A stretch of 64,000 bases of DNA from Leclercia adecarboxylata (GTDB lineage Bacteria > Pseudomonadota > Gammaproteobacteria > Enterobacterales > Enterobacteriaceae): contig NZ_CP040889.1 of the NCBI RefSeq assembly GCF_006171285.1, positions 2,480,001-2,544,000 on the forward strand, read 5' to 3'. The position numbers and the translations under genes are program-made. How positions within the stretch are numbered: position 1 is the stretch's first letter; the number at the start of each line of letters is the position of its first letter. Shown here one piece after another: positions 23,552 to 34,348 of this stretch. Below the pieces are notes generated by a model. The model saw only the letters and a list, made by a program, of their open reading frames with translations, did not search any database and was not told where the DNA came from.

Positions 23552-24418
23552 ATGTTAAGCAAACAGGTGCCGCTTGGCATCTATGAAAAGGCGCTCCCCT
23601 CGGGGGAGTGCTGGCTCGAACGACTGAAACTGGCGCAGTCGCTGGGGTTCGATTTCGTCGAGATGTCGGTGGATGAGACGGACGAGCGCCTCTCCCGTCT
23701 CGACTGGAGCCGCGAACAGCGTCTGGCGCTGGTGAACGCCGTCGCCGAAACCGGCGTGCGCGTGCCATCCATGTGCCTTAGCGCCCACCGTCGCTTCCCG
23801 CTCGGCAGTGAAGATGACGCCGTGCGGGCAGAGGGCCTTGAGATCATGCGTAAAGCGATTCGCTTTGCCCAGGACGTAGGGATCCGCGTTATCCAGCTGG
23901 CCGGTTATGACGTCTACTATCAGGAAGCCAATGACGAAACGCGCCGCCGTTTCCGGGATGGGCTGAAAGAGAGCGTGGAAATGGCCAGCCGTGCGCAGGT
24001 GACGCTGGCGATGGAGATCATGGATTACCCGCTGATGAACTCCATCAGCAAGGCGCTGGGCTATGCCCACTACCTGAATAATCCGTGGTTCCAGCTCTAT
24101 CCCGATATCGGCAATCTCTCGGCGTGGGATAACGACGTGCAGATGGAACTGCAGGCAGGCATCGGCCATATCGTGGCGGTCCATGTGAAAGACACCCGCC
24201 CCGGCGTCTTCAAAAACGTGCCTTTCGGCAGCGGGATAGTCGATTTTGAACGCTGCTTCCAGACGCTAAAACAGAGCGGCTACTGCGGGCCTTATCTGAT
24301 CGAAATGTGGAGCGAAACCTCAGCCGATCCGGTTCGCGAAGTGGCGCTGGCGCGCGACTGGGTGCGTGAGCGGATGGCGCGAGCCGGGCTCGGAGAGGAT
24401 CAGCATGAAGCAGCTTAA
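23552..24418 (+). CDS. ulaE: L-xylulose-5-phosphate 3-epimerase
   Basis: 288 residues. An AP-endonuclease-family TIM-barrel that converts L-xylulose 5-phosphate to L-ribulose 5-phosphate. Conserved parts are [17 protein letters not shown], the metal-binding [10 protein letters not shown] and DIGNLSAW, and [18 protein letters not shown] split along the barrel. It overlaps ulaF by 14 bases. The C-terminus is slightly longer than in E. coli. Confidence 0.96.
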   Translation: MLSKQVPLGIYEKALPSGECWLERLKLAQSLGFDFVEMSVDETDERLSRLDWSREQRLALVNAVAETGVRVPSMCLSAHRRFPLGSEDDAVRAEGLEIMRKAIRFAQDVGIRVIQLAGYDVYYQEANDETRRRFRDGLKESVEMASRAQVTLAMEIMDYPLMNSISKALGYAHYLNNPWFQLYPDIGNLSAWDNDVQMELQAGIGHIVAVHVKDTRPGVFKNVPFGSGIVDFERCFQTLKQSGYCGPYLIEMWSETSADPVREVALARDWVRERMARAGLGEDQHEAA

Positions 24419-25091
24419 ACAGCAGGTATTTGAGGCAAACATGGATTTGCCTCACTACGGTCTGGTCACTTTCACCTGGGGAAACGTCAGCGCCATCGAT
24501 CGGGAGCGTGGGCTGGTGGCGATCAAACCCAGCGGGGTCGCCTACGAGACCATGCGCGTCGATGACATGGTGGTGGTGGACCTCAGCGGCAACGTGGTGG
24601 AAGGGCAATGGCGCCCTTCGTCTGATACCGCGACCCATCTGGCGCTGTACCGGCGTTACCCCTCTCTTGGCGGGGTGGTGCATACCCACTCGACCCATGC
24701 GACCGCCTGGGCGCAGGCAGGGCTGGCGATCCCGGCGCTCGGCACTACCCATGCCGACTACTTCTTTGGCGATATCCCCTGTACCCGGGCCCTAACCGAA
24801 GCAGAAGTGCAGGGCGAGTACGAGCTCAACACCGGCAAGGTGATCATTGAAACGCTGGGAGAGGGTGAACCGCTGCACAGACCGGGCATTGTGGTGTATC
24901 AGCATGGCCCCTTTGCCTGGGGAAGCGATGCTCACGATGCCGTGCATAATGCCGTAGTCATGGAAGAGGTTGCGAAAATGGCGTGGATAGCTCGCGGCAT
25001 TAATCCGCACCTGAAGCCCGTCGACAGCTATCTGATGAACAAACATTTTATGCGCAAGCATGGTGCCAATGCCTATTACGGCCAGAAGTAA
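24405..25091 (+). CDS. ulaF: L-ribulose-5-phosphate 4-epimerase UlaF
   Basis: 228 residues from ATG 24405, which matches the family N-terminus and follows GGAGAGGAT within ulaE. A class II aldolase-like enzyme that makes D-xylulose 5-phosphate for the pentose phosphate pathway. Metal ligands are in [11 protein letters not shown], with [15 protein letters not shown] and YQHGPFAWG also conserved. Last gene of the ula operon. Confidence 0.97.
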   Translation: MKQLKQQVFEANMDLPHYGLVTFTWGNVSAIDRERGLVAIKPSGVAYETMRVDDMVVVDLSGNVVEGQWRPSSDTATHLALYRRYPSLGGVVHTHSTHATAWAQAGLAIPALGTTHADYFFGDIPCTRALTEAEVQGEYELNTGKVIIETLGEGEPLHRPGIVVYQHGPFAWGSDAHDAVHNAVVMEEVAKMAWIARGINPHLKPVDSYLMNKHFMRKHGANAYYGQK

Positions 25092-25103
25092 GAGAAGTAA
25101 AAG

Positions 25104-25131
25104 AAGAAAAAAAGCCCCCGGGCAGGGGGCT
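25104..25131 (-). terminator. Rho-independent terminator for yjfY
   Basis: On the minus strand, AGCCCCC, a 5-base loop and GGGGGCT are followed by a run of eight T. It lies 57 bases after the yjfY stop. On the plus strand the stem follows an A-run and has few T after it, so it may also weakly end the ula transcript. Confidence 0.85.
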
Positions 25132-25187
25132 AATCAGACTATGACAATTTTTTCGTTGTTGGCTTTCCTGGTGCTAGCGTCAAAGCG

Positions 25188-25463
25188 TTACCGATAGATA
25201 TCTGCGCTGACGTGCATATTGCCGTTGCTGCCCGGTTCACGGGTGAGCATGACGTGATAGTAGCGGGCATCCCGCGCATCGGCTTCTGCATTAATGGCTT
25301 CAGTCGCTTCACTTTCCGTGGCGAAGTTATGGTTGATATAAATGACGCCCAGGCTTTGCACATCATCCATATTTCTGGCCTGTCGGCCGTCAACCTGAAT
25401 GGCTGCAGTCGCGTTTGCACTCAGCAAAAGCGCAGCCAGAAGGGCAATGGTGATCTTTTTCAT
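25188..25463 (-). CDS. yjfY: YjfY, small secreted DUF1471-family protein
   Basis: 91 residues from ATG 25463, the first start that gives a signal peptide (MKKITIALLAALLLSANATA). The mature part contains RQARNMDDVQSLGVIYINHN and ends GSNGNMHVSADIYR, close to E. coli YjfY. It belongs to the YhcN/BhsA/McbA group of small periplasmic stress proteins; the exact role is unknown. Divergent from rpsF. Confidence 0.92.
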   Translation of the reverse strand: MKKITIALLAALLLSANATAAIQVDGRQARNMDDVQSLGVIYINHNFATESEATEAINAEADARDARYYHVMLTREPGSNGNMHVSADIYR

Positions 25464-26203
<740 letters not shown>

Positions 26204-26209
26204 TTTCTG

Positions 26210-26756
<547 letters not shown>

Positions 26757-26785
26757 TCGGGCACGGTCCATTAATACGACTTTAA

Positions 26786-27247
<462 letters not shown>

Positions 27248-27272
27248 GTAATTACTCTTCACCACGTCGAAG

Positions 27273-27305
27273 CGCCGGCCTTGTGCCGGCGTTTTGCTTT
27301 TTAAC
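27273..27305 (+). terminator. Terminator of the rpsF-rplI operon
   Basis: Stem CGCCGGC / GCCGGCG with a short loop, followed by TTTTGCTTTTT, 25 bases after the rplI stop. Confidence 0.92.
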
Positions 27306-27400
27306 GCGACCTGCCCCCCTCTTTGTGACTTGTATGGTGGCTATTCCTTGCGCATTCCCTGATAATAAAATGAAACGACATTTTATCTTTGGGATTTGTC

Positions 27401-28342
27401 ATGGACACCGCTCTGCCTGCACCGCTTTTCTCTCGTAAAAACATCGTCTTCGCCAGCGCGACGCTGTGCTGCCTGTTATGGGGTAGCTCCTATCCCGCCA
27501 TTAAGAGTGGCTATGAACTCTTTCAGATCGCCGCCAACGACATTCCGTCAAAAGTGGTCTTTGCCGGTTATCGCTTTGTTTTTGCAGGCCTGCTATTGCT
27601 GCTGTTAGCCCTGGCTCAGCGCAAGCCGATTGGTCGGCTCAGCCCGCGACAGTTCGGACAGCTGACGGCCCTTGGCCTGACGCAGACTGCCATTCAGTAC
27701 ACCTTCTTTTATATCGGCCTCGCCTACACAACGGGTGCTAAAGGCTCGATCATGAACGCGACCGCCACCTTCTTCAGCGTTTTGCTGGCGCACTTCATCT
27801 ATCAGAACGACAGGATCAGCTACAACAAGGCCCTCGGGTGTATCCTCGGTTTTGCCGGGGTGATGATCGTGAACTTTAACAGCGGCTTGCAGGACTTCCA
27901 CTTTGTCTGGAACGGGGACGGTTTTGTGGTGCTGGCGGCGTTTATTCTCTCTGCCGCCACGCTCTACGGTAAACGCATTTCTCAGACGGTCGACCCGATG
28001 GTGATGACCGGCTGGCAGCTGGCGATTGGCGGGGTGATGCTGGTGGTGGGCGGTTACATCACCGGCGGAACGCTGGCCGTCCCCAGCTTCAAGGCGGCGG
28101 CTATCCTCGGCTATCTGACCCTGCTCTCCTCGGTGGCGTTTGCTCTGTGGAGTTTGCTGCTGAAACATAACCGCGTAAGCATGATCGCCCCATTCAACTT
28201 TTTAGTGCCGGTCGCCGGAACCGTGCTCTCGGCCATTTTCCTCGGTGAAAATATCCTCGAGATCAAATATGCCGTGGCGCTGGTGCTGGTCTGCTCAGGG
28301 ATCTGGTGGGTCAATAAAGAGAGTGGAAAGCAGGCCCGGTAA
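27401..28342 (+). CDS. EamA/DMT-family permease
   Basis: 313 residues from ATG 27401. About ten hydrophobic helices in two EamA repeats, the first with LLWGSSYPAIKSGYELF and the second with the ending GENILEIKYAVALVLVCSGIWWVNKES. The Drug/Metabolite Transporter superfamily exports amino acids, nucleosides or sugars; the substrate cannot be told. E. coli K-12 has no intact gene at this place between rplI and ytfB. A REP-like element lies just before the stop. Confidence 0.88.
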   Translation: MDTALPAPLFSRKNIVFASATLCCLLWGSSYPAIKSGYELFQIAANDIPSKVVFAGYRFVFAGLLLLLLALAQRKPIGRLSPRQFGQLTALGLTQTAIQYTFFYIGLAYTTGAKGSIMNATATFFSVLLAHFIYQNDRISYNKALGCILGFAGVMIVNFNSGLQDFHFVWNGDGFVVLAAFILSAATLYGKRISQTVDPMVMTGWQLAIGGVMLVVGGYITGGTLAVPSFKAAAILGYLTLLSSVAFALWSLLLKHNRVSMIAPFNFLVPVAGTVLSAIFLGENILEIKYAVALVLVCSGIWWVNKESGKQAR

Positions 28343-28359
28343 GCCTTACGCCACCGGGC
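28334..28359. repeat. REP-like palindrome between the EamA gene and ytfB
   Basis: Arms GCCCGGTAAG and CCACCGGGC around a TTACG centre. It overlaps the last codons of the EamA gene and fills the 23-base space between the convergent genes. Confidence 0.65.
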
Positions 28360-28365
28360 GAACTG

Positions 28366-29007
28366 CTATTTAGCGCGGATAAAGCTGCCGTCAGACTGAC
28401 GGGTAAACAGCACCTGCTGGCCGTTTCCGCTGTCAATGGTCAGCCCGGTTACCACGCCGCTCGCATTCTGGCGGATCTGCACCATCTGGCCGTTTTGCAG
28501 ATTGCTCAGCGGCTTGCCAGCACCTTCAACCTGCGCCATGGCATAGACATCGGTCGGCGGCAGGTTATGATCGCGGAACAGCTGCGCCAGGGTTTTCCCC
28601 GGCTCTACCCGATAGGTCCGCCACTGCTGCTCAATACCGGGAGGGGATTGCCGGGACTGGACAGGCGCGGCGGCCTGCTCCTGGGGTTGATCCTCCTGAA
28701 TCGGCTCCGGCTCAACAGGGGCGATCTGGCCGGGATCGTTAGACGGGGCCACCAGCTGCGTCTGCATCGGCTGTGCGTCGGGCTGCGGCTGCGTCTGCGA
28801 ACGAATATCCAGTTCGGCATCGCGACGAACCGGCGTCGTCGCGCTGTCGTCCGCGCCGCCTGGCAGCAGAAATCCGACAATCACCATCAACGCACCAATA
28901 ATAATGCCTCTGCGGTGCAGGGGCGGCAGCGGGTCCATGATGCGAAAGTTATCCGGCGCATGCCAGATTTTCGTCAGGGTAGGTTTTAGTTCAAATGGCC
29001 CGGGCAT
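28366..29007 (-). CDS. ytfB: Cell division-associated protein YtfB (OapA family)
   Basis: 213 residues. An inner-membrane protein with a cytoplasmic N-terminus (MPGPFELKPTLTKIWHAPDNFR), one membrane span near residues 33-50 (GIIIGALMVIVGFLLPG), a periplasmic Pro/Gln-rich linker, and a C-terminal OapA domain resembling LysM with YRVEPGKTLAQLFRDHNLPP. In E. coli YtfB binds glycan at the septum and causes division defects in excess. Divergent from fklB. Confidence 0.95.
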   Translation of the reverse strand: MPGPFELKPTLTKIWHAPDNFRIMDPLPPLHRRGIIIGALMVIVGFLLPGGADDSATTPVRRDAELDIRSQTQPQPDAQPMQTQLVAPSNDPGQIAPVEPEPIQEDQPQEQAAAPVQSRQSPPGIEQQWRTYRVEPGKTLAQLFRDHNLPPTDVYAMAQVEGAGKPLSNLQNGQMVQIRQNASGVVTGLTIDSGNGQQVLFTRQSDGSFIRAK

Positions 29008-29238
29008 GGCTCTCCTCCTGCTCCGCGTCTTTTTTCCTGTCCCGAGAAGTATAGTTTGCTAACTGCCTGATGAGCGTAACAAAGCCGGCTTCCGTGACAC
29101 GCATTCGGGAAAAATCCAGATAGTCTCTATTGTTTCCGTTTCGTCGCAATTTGTCATCTTTCCATAAGACAAAGTTTTACCGGATGGAAGGTGGCTGTTA
29201 TGCTGCCCGCTACTTTAAATGTGATGGAAGGAAATCCC

Positions 29239-29859
29239 ATGACCACCCCGACTTTTGACACAATCGAAGCGCAAGCAAGCTACGGCATTGGTTTGCAGGT
29301 AGGACAGCAGCTGAGCGAATCAGGTCTGCAGGGTCTGCTACCTGAAGCGCTGGTGGCGGGTATCGCCGATGCGCTGGAAGGTAAACAACCGGCGGTTCCG
29401 GTAGATGTGGTTCACCGCGCGCTGCGTGAAATCCACGAACGTGCTGACTCCGTGCGTCGCGCTCGTTTCGAAGAGATGGCTGCGGCAGGCGAAAAATTCC
29501 TCGAAGAGAACCGTGAGCGTGAAGGCGTGAACAGCACCGAAACCGGCCTGCAGTTCCGCGTACTGACTCAGGGTGAAGGCCCAATCCCGGCGCGTACCGA
29601 CCACGTCCGCGTGCATTACACCGGTAAACTGATCGACGGTACCGTGTTCGACAGCTCCGTTGCCCGCGGCGAACCGGCAGAATTCCCGGTAAATGGCGTG
29701 ATCCCAGGCTGGATCGAAGCCCTGACCCTGATGCCGGTTGGCTCTAAATGGGAACTGACTATTCCGCAGAACCTGGCCTACGGCGAGCGCGGCGCTGGCG
29801 CGTCCATCCCGCCATTCAGCACCCTGGTCTTCGAAGTTGAGCTGCTGGAAATCCTGTAA
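29239..29859 (+). CDS. fklB: FKBP-type peptidyl-prolyl isomerase FklB (FKBP22)
   Basis: 206 residues from ATG 29239 (GGAAGGAAAT upstream). The N-terminal helical dimerisation domain starts [20 protein letters not shown]; the FKBP domain from about residue 120 has [18 protein letters not shown] and [20 protein letters not shown] split in order. It speeds folding at prolyl bonds in the cytoplasm. Confidence 0.97.
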   Translation: MTTPTFDTIEAQASYGIGLQVGQQLSESGLQGLLPEALVAGIADALEGKQPAVPVDVVHRALREIHERADSVRRARFEEMAAAGEKFLEENREREGVNSTETGLQFRVLTQGEGPIPARTDHVRVHYTGKLIDGTVFDSSVARGEPAEFPVNGVIPGWIEALTLMPVGSKWELTIPQNLAYGERGAGASIPPFSTLVFEVELLEIL

Positions 29860-29873
29860 GCGACCTGCCTCTT

Positions 29874-29896
29874 CCTCTCCCCGACAGGGGAGGGGA
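29874..29896. repeat. CCTCTCCC hairpin repeat after fklB
   Basis: Stem CCTCTCCCC with AGGGGAGGGG and a short loop, 14 bases after the fklB stop. A member of the dispersed family; it may mark the end of the fklB transcript. Confidence 0.65.
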
Positions 29897-30167
29897 AATC
29901 AGTTAAAAAACCTATAGTTACGCGCCAATCAACAGATTATCTTGCAAAAGGTCACAGTAAGTGTATTTTTGTGAGCTGTTTTGCGTTGTTTAAGTGATAT
30001 GACACTCAGTTTCAACATGTTGTTAACATAATATTTAAATCATAGTATTCATCCCGCCGATTCTTACCTAATATCGATGAGTCCTTAATCGGGGCCGTCG
30101 CTTTTCGATGTAATAAAGGGCCAGAAGAGCCTGAACAACACAGGTAGTCACAACAGGAAAACATCAC
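29897..30167. promoter_or_regulatory. cycA upstream region
   Basis: With the preceding repeat this makes a 308-base gap with no gene. It is AT-rich up to about 30050 and then contains a leader that ends AACAGGAAAACATCAC before the ATG. In E. coli the cycA leader is a target of the small RNA GcvB; the CA-rich stretch near 30135-30165 would fit such pairing, but I did not test it. Confidence 0.4.
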
Positions 30168-31577
30168 ATGGTAGATCAGGTAAAAGTCGTTGCCGACGAA
30201 GAGGCACCGTCTGAACAGTCGCTACGGCGCAATCTCACAAACCGTCATATTCAGCTTATCGCCATCGGCGGTGCTATCGGCACCGGGCTGTTTATGGGGT
30301 CAGGTAAAACCATTAGCCTTGCCGGTCCGTCGATCATTTTTGTCTATATGATCATCGGCTTCATGCTCTTTTTCGTGATGCGTGCAATGGGAGAGCTGCT
30401 GCTCTCGAATCTCGAATACAAATCCTTCAGCGACTTTGCCTCCGACCTGCTCGGGCCGTGGGCGGGTTACTTTACCGGCTGGACCTACTGGTTCTGCTGG
30501 GTTGTTACCGGCATGGCCGACGTGGTCGCCATTACGGCCTATGCGCAGTTCTGGTTCCCGGGGCTGTCTGACTGGGTAGCCTCGCTGGCGGTCATCGTCC
30601 TGCTGCTGAGCCTTAACCTCGCCACCGTGAAAATGTTCGGTGAAATGGAGTTCTGGTTCGCGATGATCAAAATTGTCGCCATCGTTGGCCTGATCGTGGT
30701 CGGCCTGGTGATGGTGATGACGCACTTCACCTCTCCGAGCGGCGTGCAGGCTTCGTTTACCCATCTGTGGAATGACGGCGGCTGGTTCCCGAAAGGGCTG
30801 AGCGGATTCTTCGCCGGCTTCCAGATTGCGGTCTTTGCCTTCGTGGGGATTGAGCTGGTGGGCACCACTGCCGCAGAAACCAAAGATCCTGAGAAGTCGC
30901 TGCCACGGGCAATTAACTCCATTCCCGTGCGTATCATCATGTTCTACGTCTTCGCGCTGATCGTCATTATGTCGGTTACGCCGTGGAGCTCCGTCGTCCC
31001 TACCAAGAGCCCGTTCGTTGAGCTGTTTGTGCTGGTAGGCCTGCCGGCTGCGGCGAGCCTGATTAACTTCGTGGTGCTGACGTCAGCGGCCTCTTCGGCC
31101 AACAGCGGCGTGTTCTCCACCAGCCGTATGCTGTTTGGTCTGGCCCAGGAAGGCGTAGCGCCGAGCGCGTTCGCGAAGCTCTCTAAGCGTGCAGTTCCGG
31201 CGAAAGGGCTGACCTTCTCCTGTATCTGCCTGCTGGGCGGCGTGGTGATGCTCTACGTGAACCCAAGCGTGATTGGCGCGTTCACCATGATCACCACCGT
31301 CTCTGCGATCCTGTTCATGTTCGTCTGGACCATCATCCTGTGCTCGTACCTGGTGTACCGCAAACAGCGTCCGCACCTGCATGAAAAATCGATCTACAAG
31401 ATGCCGCTTGGCAAGCTGATGTGCTGGGTCTGCATGGCATTCTTCGTGTTCGTACTGGTTCTGCTGACGCTGGAAGAGGATACCCGTCAGGCGCTGATCG
31501 TTACGCCGCTGTGGTTTATCGCGCTGGGGCTGGGCTGGCTGTTTATCGGTAAGAAACGTATGGCAGGTGTAAGGTAA
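30168..31577 (+). CDS. cycA: D-serine/D-alanine/glycine:H+ symporter CycA
   Basis: 469 residues, twelve membrane helices, APC superfamily. It imports glycine, D-alanine, D-serine and D-cycloserine. The first helix carries GGAIGTGLFMGSGKTISLAGPS in two parts, and GIELVGTTAAETKDPEKSLP is the family hallmark. Nearly identical to E. coli CycA. A UUCG-capped hairpin follows. Confidence 0.98.
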   Translation: MVDQVKVVADEEAPSEQSLRRNLTNRHIQLIAIGGAIGTGLFMGSGKTISLAGPSIIFVYMIIGFMLFFVMRAMGELLLSNLEYKSFSDFASDLLGPWAGYFTGWTYWFCWVVTGMADVVAITAYAQFWFPGLSDWVASLAVIVLLLSLNLATVKMFGEMEFWFAMIKIVAIVGLIVVGLVMVMTHFTSPSGVQASFTHLWNDGGWFPKGLSGFFAGFQIAVFAFVGIELVGTTAAETKDPEKSLPRAINSIPVRIIMFYVFALIVIMSVTPWSSVVPTKSPFVELFVLVGLPAAASLINFVVLTSAASSANSGVFSTSRMLFGLAQEGVAPSAFAKLSKRAVPAKGLTFSCICLLGGVVMLYVNPSVIGAFTMITTVSAILFMFVWTIILCSYLVYRKQRPHLHEKSIYKMPLGKLMCWVCMAFFVFVLVLLTLEEDTRQALIVTPLWFIALGLGWLFIGKKRMAGVR

Positions 31578-31582
31578 AAGCA

Positions 31583-31643
31583 AAACGGCAACTTCGGTTG
31601 CCGTTTATAGGCCCGGTAAGCGTTAGCGCTACCGGGCTTTTTT
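31583..31643 (+). terminator. Double terminator after cycA
   Basis: First a 10-bp perfect stem AAACGGCAAC / GTTGCCGTTT with a TTCG loop (31583-31606). Then a REP-like stem GCCCGGTA / TACCGGGC followed by TTTTTTATT (31611-31646). The T-run overlaps the stop codon of the convergent ytfE, so the signals can act in both directions. Confidence 0.88.
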
Positions 31644-32304
31644 ATTCCCCGGCAAGCGCCCGCGGGAACAGCACGTTATTCTCAAGACTAATGTGTTCCA
31701 TCAGGTCGTCAATCATCTCGTTAATCCCGTTATACATCGCGCGCCAGGTGGTGCAGGCATCCGCAGGCGGGGTCACGTTATGGGTGATGTGCTTAATCAC
31801 TTCGACCAGTTCACCGGCGTCGTCGTGTTCGCTTTCCATCACGCTGATAGGCCCCATCGCCTGGCTACCCATCCCCTGTTTGATCATCGGGAACAGGATC
31901 TGCTCCTCTTTCATCATGTGGCTGGAGAGCTCTTCATGCAGCAGGGTCAGGTTTTTCGCCAGGCCGCGCGGAACGGAGGCTTTTTCGGCATGGACGCGCT
32001 CAACCTTGGTGGCCTGCAGGATCAGCTCCGGCAGCTGTTCGCGGTGGCGGTCATGGAAACGCACGATGATGTGGTCGATGATCTCTGCCAGCGCCACGCT
32101 GCGCCAGTCTTTTTCCAGCGGCTGCTCGGCCAGTTTTGCCAGTTCAGCTTCGATGAGGTCCAGATCCAGTTCCTTGCGCGATGCGGCACGCGCCAGGGTC
32201 TGCTTACCGCCGCAGCAGTAATCCATATCGTATTTACGAAACAGCGCGGAAGCGCGTGGGATGGAGAGCGCCAGCTCGCCTAAAGGTTGGTCGCGGAAGG
32301 CCAT
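31642..32304 (-). CDS. ytfE: Iron-sulfur cluster repair di-iron protein YtfE (RIC)
   Basis: 220 residues from ATG 32304; upstream starts have no family match. YtfE restores iron-sulfur clusters damaged by NO or peroxide. The N-terminal ScdA domain has the Cys pair at 30-31 (DYCCGG); the hemerythrin-like part supplies iron ligands in the [27 protein letters not shown] and ESEHDDAGE segments and [15 protein letters not shown] near-perfect NsrR operator lies 26 bases before the ATG, tying it to nsrR at 7788. Confidence 0.97.
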   Translation of the reverse strand: MAFRDQPLGELALSIPRASALFRKYDMDYCCGGKQTLARAASRKELDLDLIEAELAKLAEQPLEKDWRSVALAEIIDHIIVRFHDRHREQLPELILQATKVERVHAEKASVPRGLAKNLTLLHEELSSHMMKEEQILFPMIKQGMGSQAMGPISVMESEHDDAGELVEVIKHITHNVTPPADACTTWRAMYNGINEMIDDLMEHISLENNVLFPRALAGE

Positions 32305-32329
32305 GGTCGTTACCTCATCGTTACTTGAT

Positions 32330-32352
32330 AAGATGTATTTTAAATGCATCTT
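32330..32352 (-). promoter_or_regulatory. NsrR operator upstream of ytfE
   Basis: An 11-1-11 inverted repeat: AAGATGTATTT, one T, AAATGCATCTT, with one mismatch between arms. This is the known NsrR consensus form. It sits 26-48 bases before the ytfE ATG, where a bound NsrR would block transcription. Confidence 0.92.
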
Positions 32353-32546
32353 TAAGGTGAAGATATAACCCTTTAGGAGCAGAGGATTAAAAAGGGGGCA
32401 ATTCACAAAAGTTTCTTATGATTTAACTTGCTGAATGGATTTGATAATTTCCAAATAATAGGGGTGGTTAGACCACGATTTGTTAAATAACACGCCCTCC
32501 CTGCCGATATACCCCTCAGACAATATCCTGCTAAAGAAGACTGAGA

Positions 32547-34196
32547 ATGTTTAAACGTATTAAAGTAATCACCCTGTTAGTCTCGGTGCTGCTGGTGCTG
32601 GGGGTGATGCAAATCATCGCGGCGTCGGTATTTATCAATGCCCTGAATAACGATAAGGACAATTTCACCGTCTCCCAGCTCTCAAGCCAGAACGTGGCGG
32701 AGTTTACCGACGCGTGGATCAGCCTGAACCAGGCGCGCGTCACCCTTAACCGCGGCATGCTCCGTCTGCAGAGCAGCACGGCGAGCGAAATCAACGGCGG
32801 CCAGTTGGGCGAGCTGGTGACGGCGGGCAAAAACCTGCTGGCAGAAGCCCAGGGACACTACGACAAATATTACGCCCTGCCGGAAACGCCGGGTCTGGAT
32901 GAGAAGCTGGCCGATCGGCTGGAAGAGCAGTACCGCGCTTACCACACCACGCTGACAAAAATGAACGAGCTGCTGGCCCAGGGCAACCTAGACGACATGT
33001 TCAGGCAGAATGCCGAGCAGAAGCAGGTGGCAATGCAGGCTGTTTATCGTGAATGGCGTGAAGCCCAGGCGAAGCTGGCCAGCGCAGGCATTGTCGACAA
33101 CGAGAACGACTACCAGCGGATTCTGTGGATCCTGACGGCAATTATGGTGATTGTGGTGGCGGTGATTGTCGCCAGCTGGATCGCCATGCGCAACGTGCTG
33201 CTGAAGCCGCTGCACGAGGTGATTGCCCATATTCGCGCCATTGCCGCAGGGGATCTGACCCAGCCCGTTAACGCCGAAGGTCACAATGAAATGGCGATGC
33301 TGGCGCATAACGTACACGAGATGCAGAAGGCGCTGGCTAACACCGTGGGCGTGGTTCGCGATGGGGCAGATACCATCTATACCGGTGCCGGTGAAATCTC
33401 CGCAGGCAGCAACGACCTCTCTTCCCGTACCGAGCAGCAGGCGGCCTCGCTGGAAGAGACCGCCGCCAGCATGGAACAGCTGACCGCCACCGTGAAGCAG
33501 AACGCCGATAACGCCCGTCAGGCGTCACGCCTGGCGCTGGATGCCTCCAGTACCGCGAAGAAGGGCGGGAACGTGGTTGAAGGCGTAGTGCGCACCATGG
33601 ACGAGATTGCCAACAGCTCCAGCAAAATCGCCCAGATCACCAACGTGATTGACGGTATCGCCTTCCAGACCAACATCCTGGCGCTGAACGCGGCGGTAGA
33701 AGCGGCGCGTGCCGGAGAGCAGGGACGCGGGTTTGCGGTGGTGGCTGGGGAAGTGCGTACGCTGGCCCAGCGCAGCGCCCAGGCGGCGAAAGAGATTAAA
33801 GGGCTGATCGACGACTCTGGCGCGCGCGTCAGCGCCGGTTCCGCGCTGGTGAACGAAGCCGGGGAGACGATGGCGGAGATCGTCAGCGCCGTTACCCGCG
33901 TTACCGATATCATGGGCGAAATTGCTTCCGCTTCTGATGAGCAGAGCCGGGGTATCGATCAGGTCGGTCAGGCGGTGGCCGAGATGGATCGCGTGACCCA
34001 GCAGAACGCCTCGCTGGTTGAGGAGTCTGCGGCGGCGGCGGCGGCGCTGGAAGAGCAGGCAGCGCGCCTGAACGAGGCGGTGGCGGTGTTTAAGATTACG
34101 AAGAGCCAGACGGCGAAGGCCGCGCCGGTGAAAACCTATACCGCAAAAGCGAAGCCGGTGCTGGCGACGACGGACGCGAACTGGGAAACCTTCTAA
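32547..34196 (+). CDS. Tsr/Tar-like methyl-accepting chemotaxis protein
   Basis: 549 residues. Membrane spans near 8-30 and 192-214 flank a four-helix periplasmic ligand domain. Arg64, Arg69 and Arg73 ([13 protein letters not shown]) fall at the same positions as the amino-acid-binding arginines of E. coli Tar and Tsr, so an amino acid or related compound is the likely ligand. HAMP, methylation helices and the tip [19 protein letters not shown] follow. The C-terminus is NWETF (545-549), the tether for CheR and CheB, as in high-abundance receptors. E. coli has no receptor between ytfE and ytfF. Confidence 0.93.
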   Translation: MFKRIKVITLLVSVLLVLGVMQIIAASVFINALNNDKDNFTVSQLSSQNVAEFTDAWISLNQARVTLNRGMLRLQSSTASEINGGQLGELVTAGKNLLAEAQGHYDKYYALPETPGLDEKLADRLEEQYRAYHTTLTKMNELLAQGNLDDMFRQNAEQKQVAMQAVYREWREAQAKLASAGIVDNENDYQRILWILTAIMVIVVAVIVASWIAMRNVLLKPLHEVIAHIRAIAAGDLTQPVNAEGHNEMAMLAHNVHEMQKALANTVGVVRDGADTIYTGAGEISAGSNDLSSRTEQQAASLEETAASMEQLTATVKQNADNARQASRLALDASSTAKKGGNVVEGVVRTMDEIANSSSKIAQITNVIDGIAFQTNILALNAAVEAARAGEQGRGFAVVAGEVRTLAQRSAQAAKEIKGLIDDSGARVSAGSALVNEAGETMAEIVSAVTRVTDIMGEIASASDEQSRGIDQVGQAVAEMDRVTQQNASLVEESAAAAAALEEQAARLNEAVAVFKITKSQTAKAAPVKTYTAKAKPVLATTDANWETF

Positions 34197-34201
34197 AACC
34201 T

Positions 34202-34228
34202 GCCGGGTGGCGCTTCGCCTTACCCGGC
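34202..34228. repeat. REP-like palindrome after the Tsr-like receptor
   Basis: Arms GCCGGGTGGCG and TACCCGGC around CTTCGCCT, 6 bases after the stop codon. It precedes the hairpin-plus-terminator module. Confidence 0.65.
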
Positions 34229-34237
34229 CTGGGAAGT

Positions 34238-34336
34238 GTGCGGCCTGTTGCCCTCACCCCAACCCTCTCCCACCGGGAGAGGGAGCACACATTAAAAACG
34301 GCAACCCCGGGGTTGCCGTTTTGCTTTTACCTCGCC
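34238..34336. repeat. Hairpin-plus-terminator module, copy 1
   Basis: A 99-base unit that starts GTGCGGCCTG, contains CCCTCACCCCAACCCTCTCC with a GGGAGAGGG partner, then a 14-bp perfect stem AAAACGGCAACCCC / GGGGTTGCCGTTTT followed by GCTTTT (34295-34328). It works as a two-way terminator between the receptor gene and the convergent ytfF. A second copy lies at 37628-37724 in the same orientation. Confidence 0.85.
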
Positions 34337-34348
34337 GCCGGGCGATAC

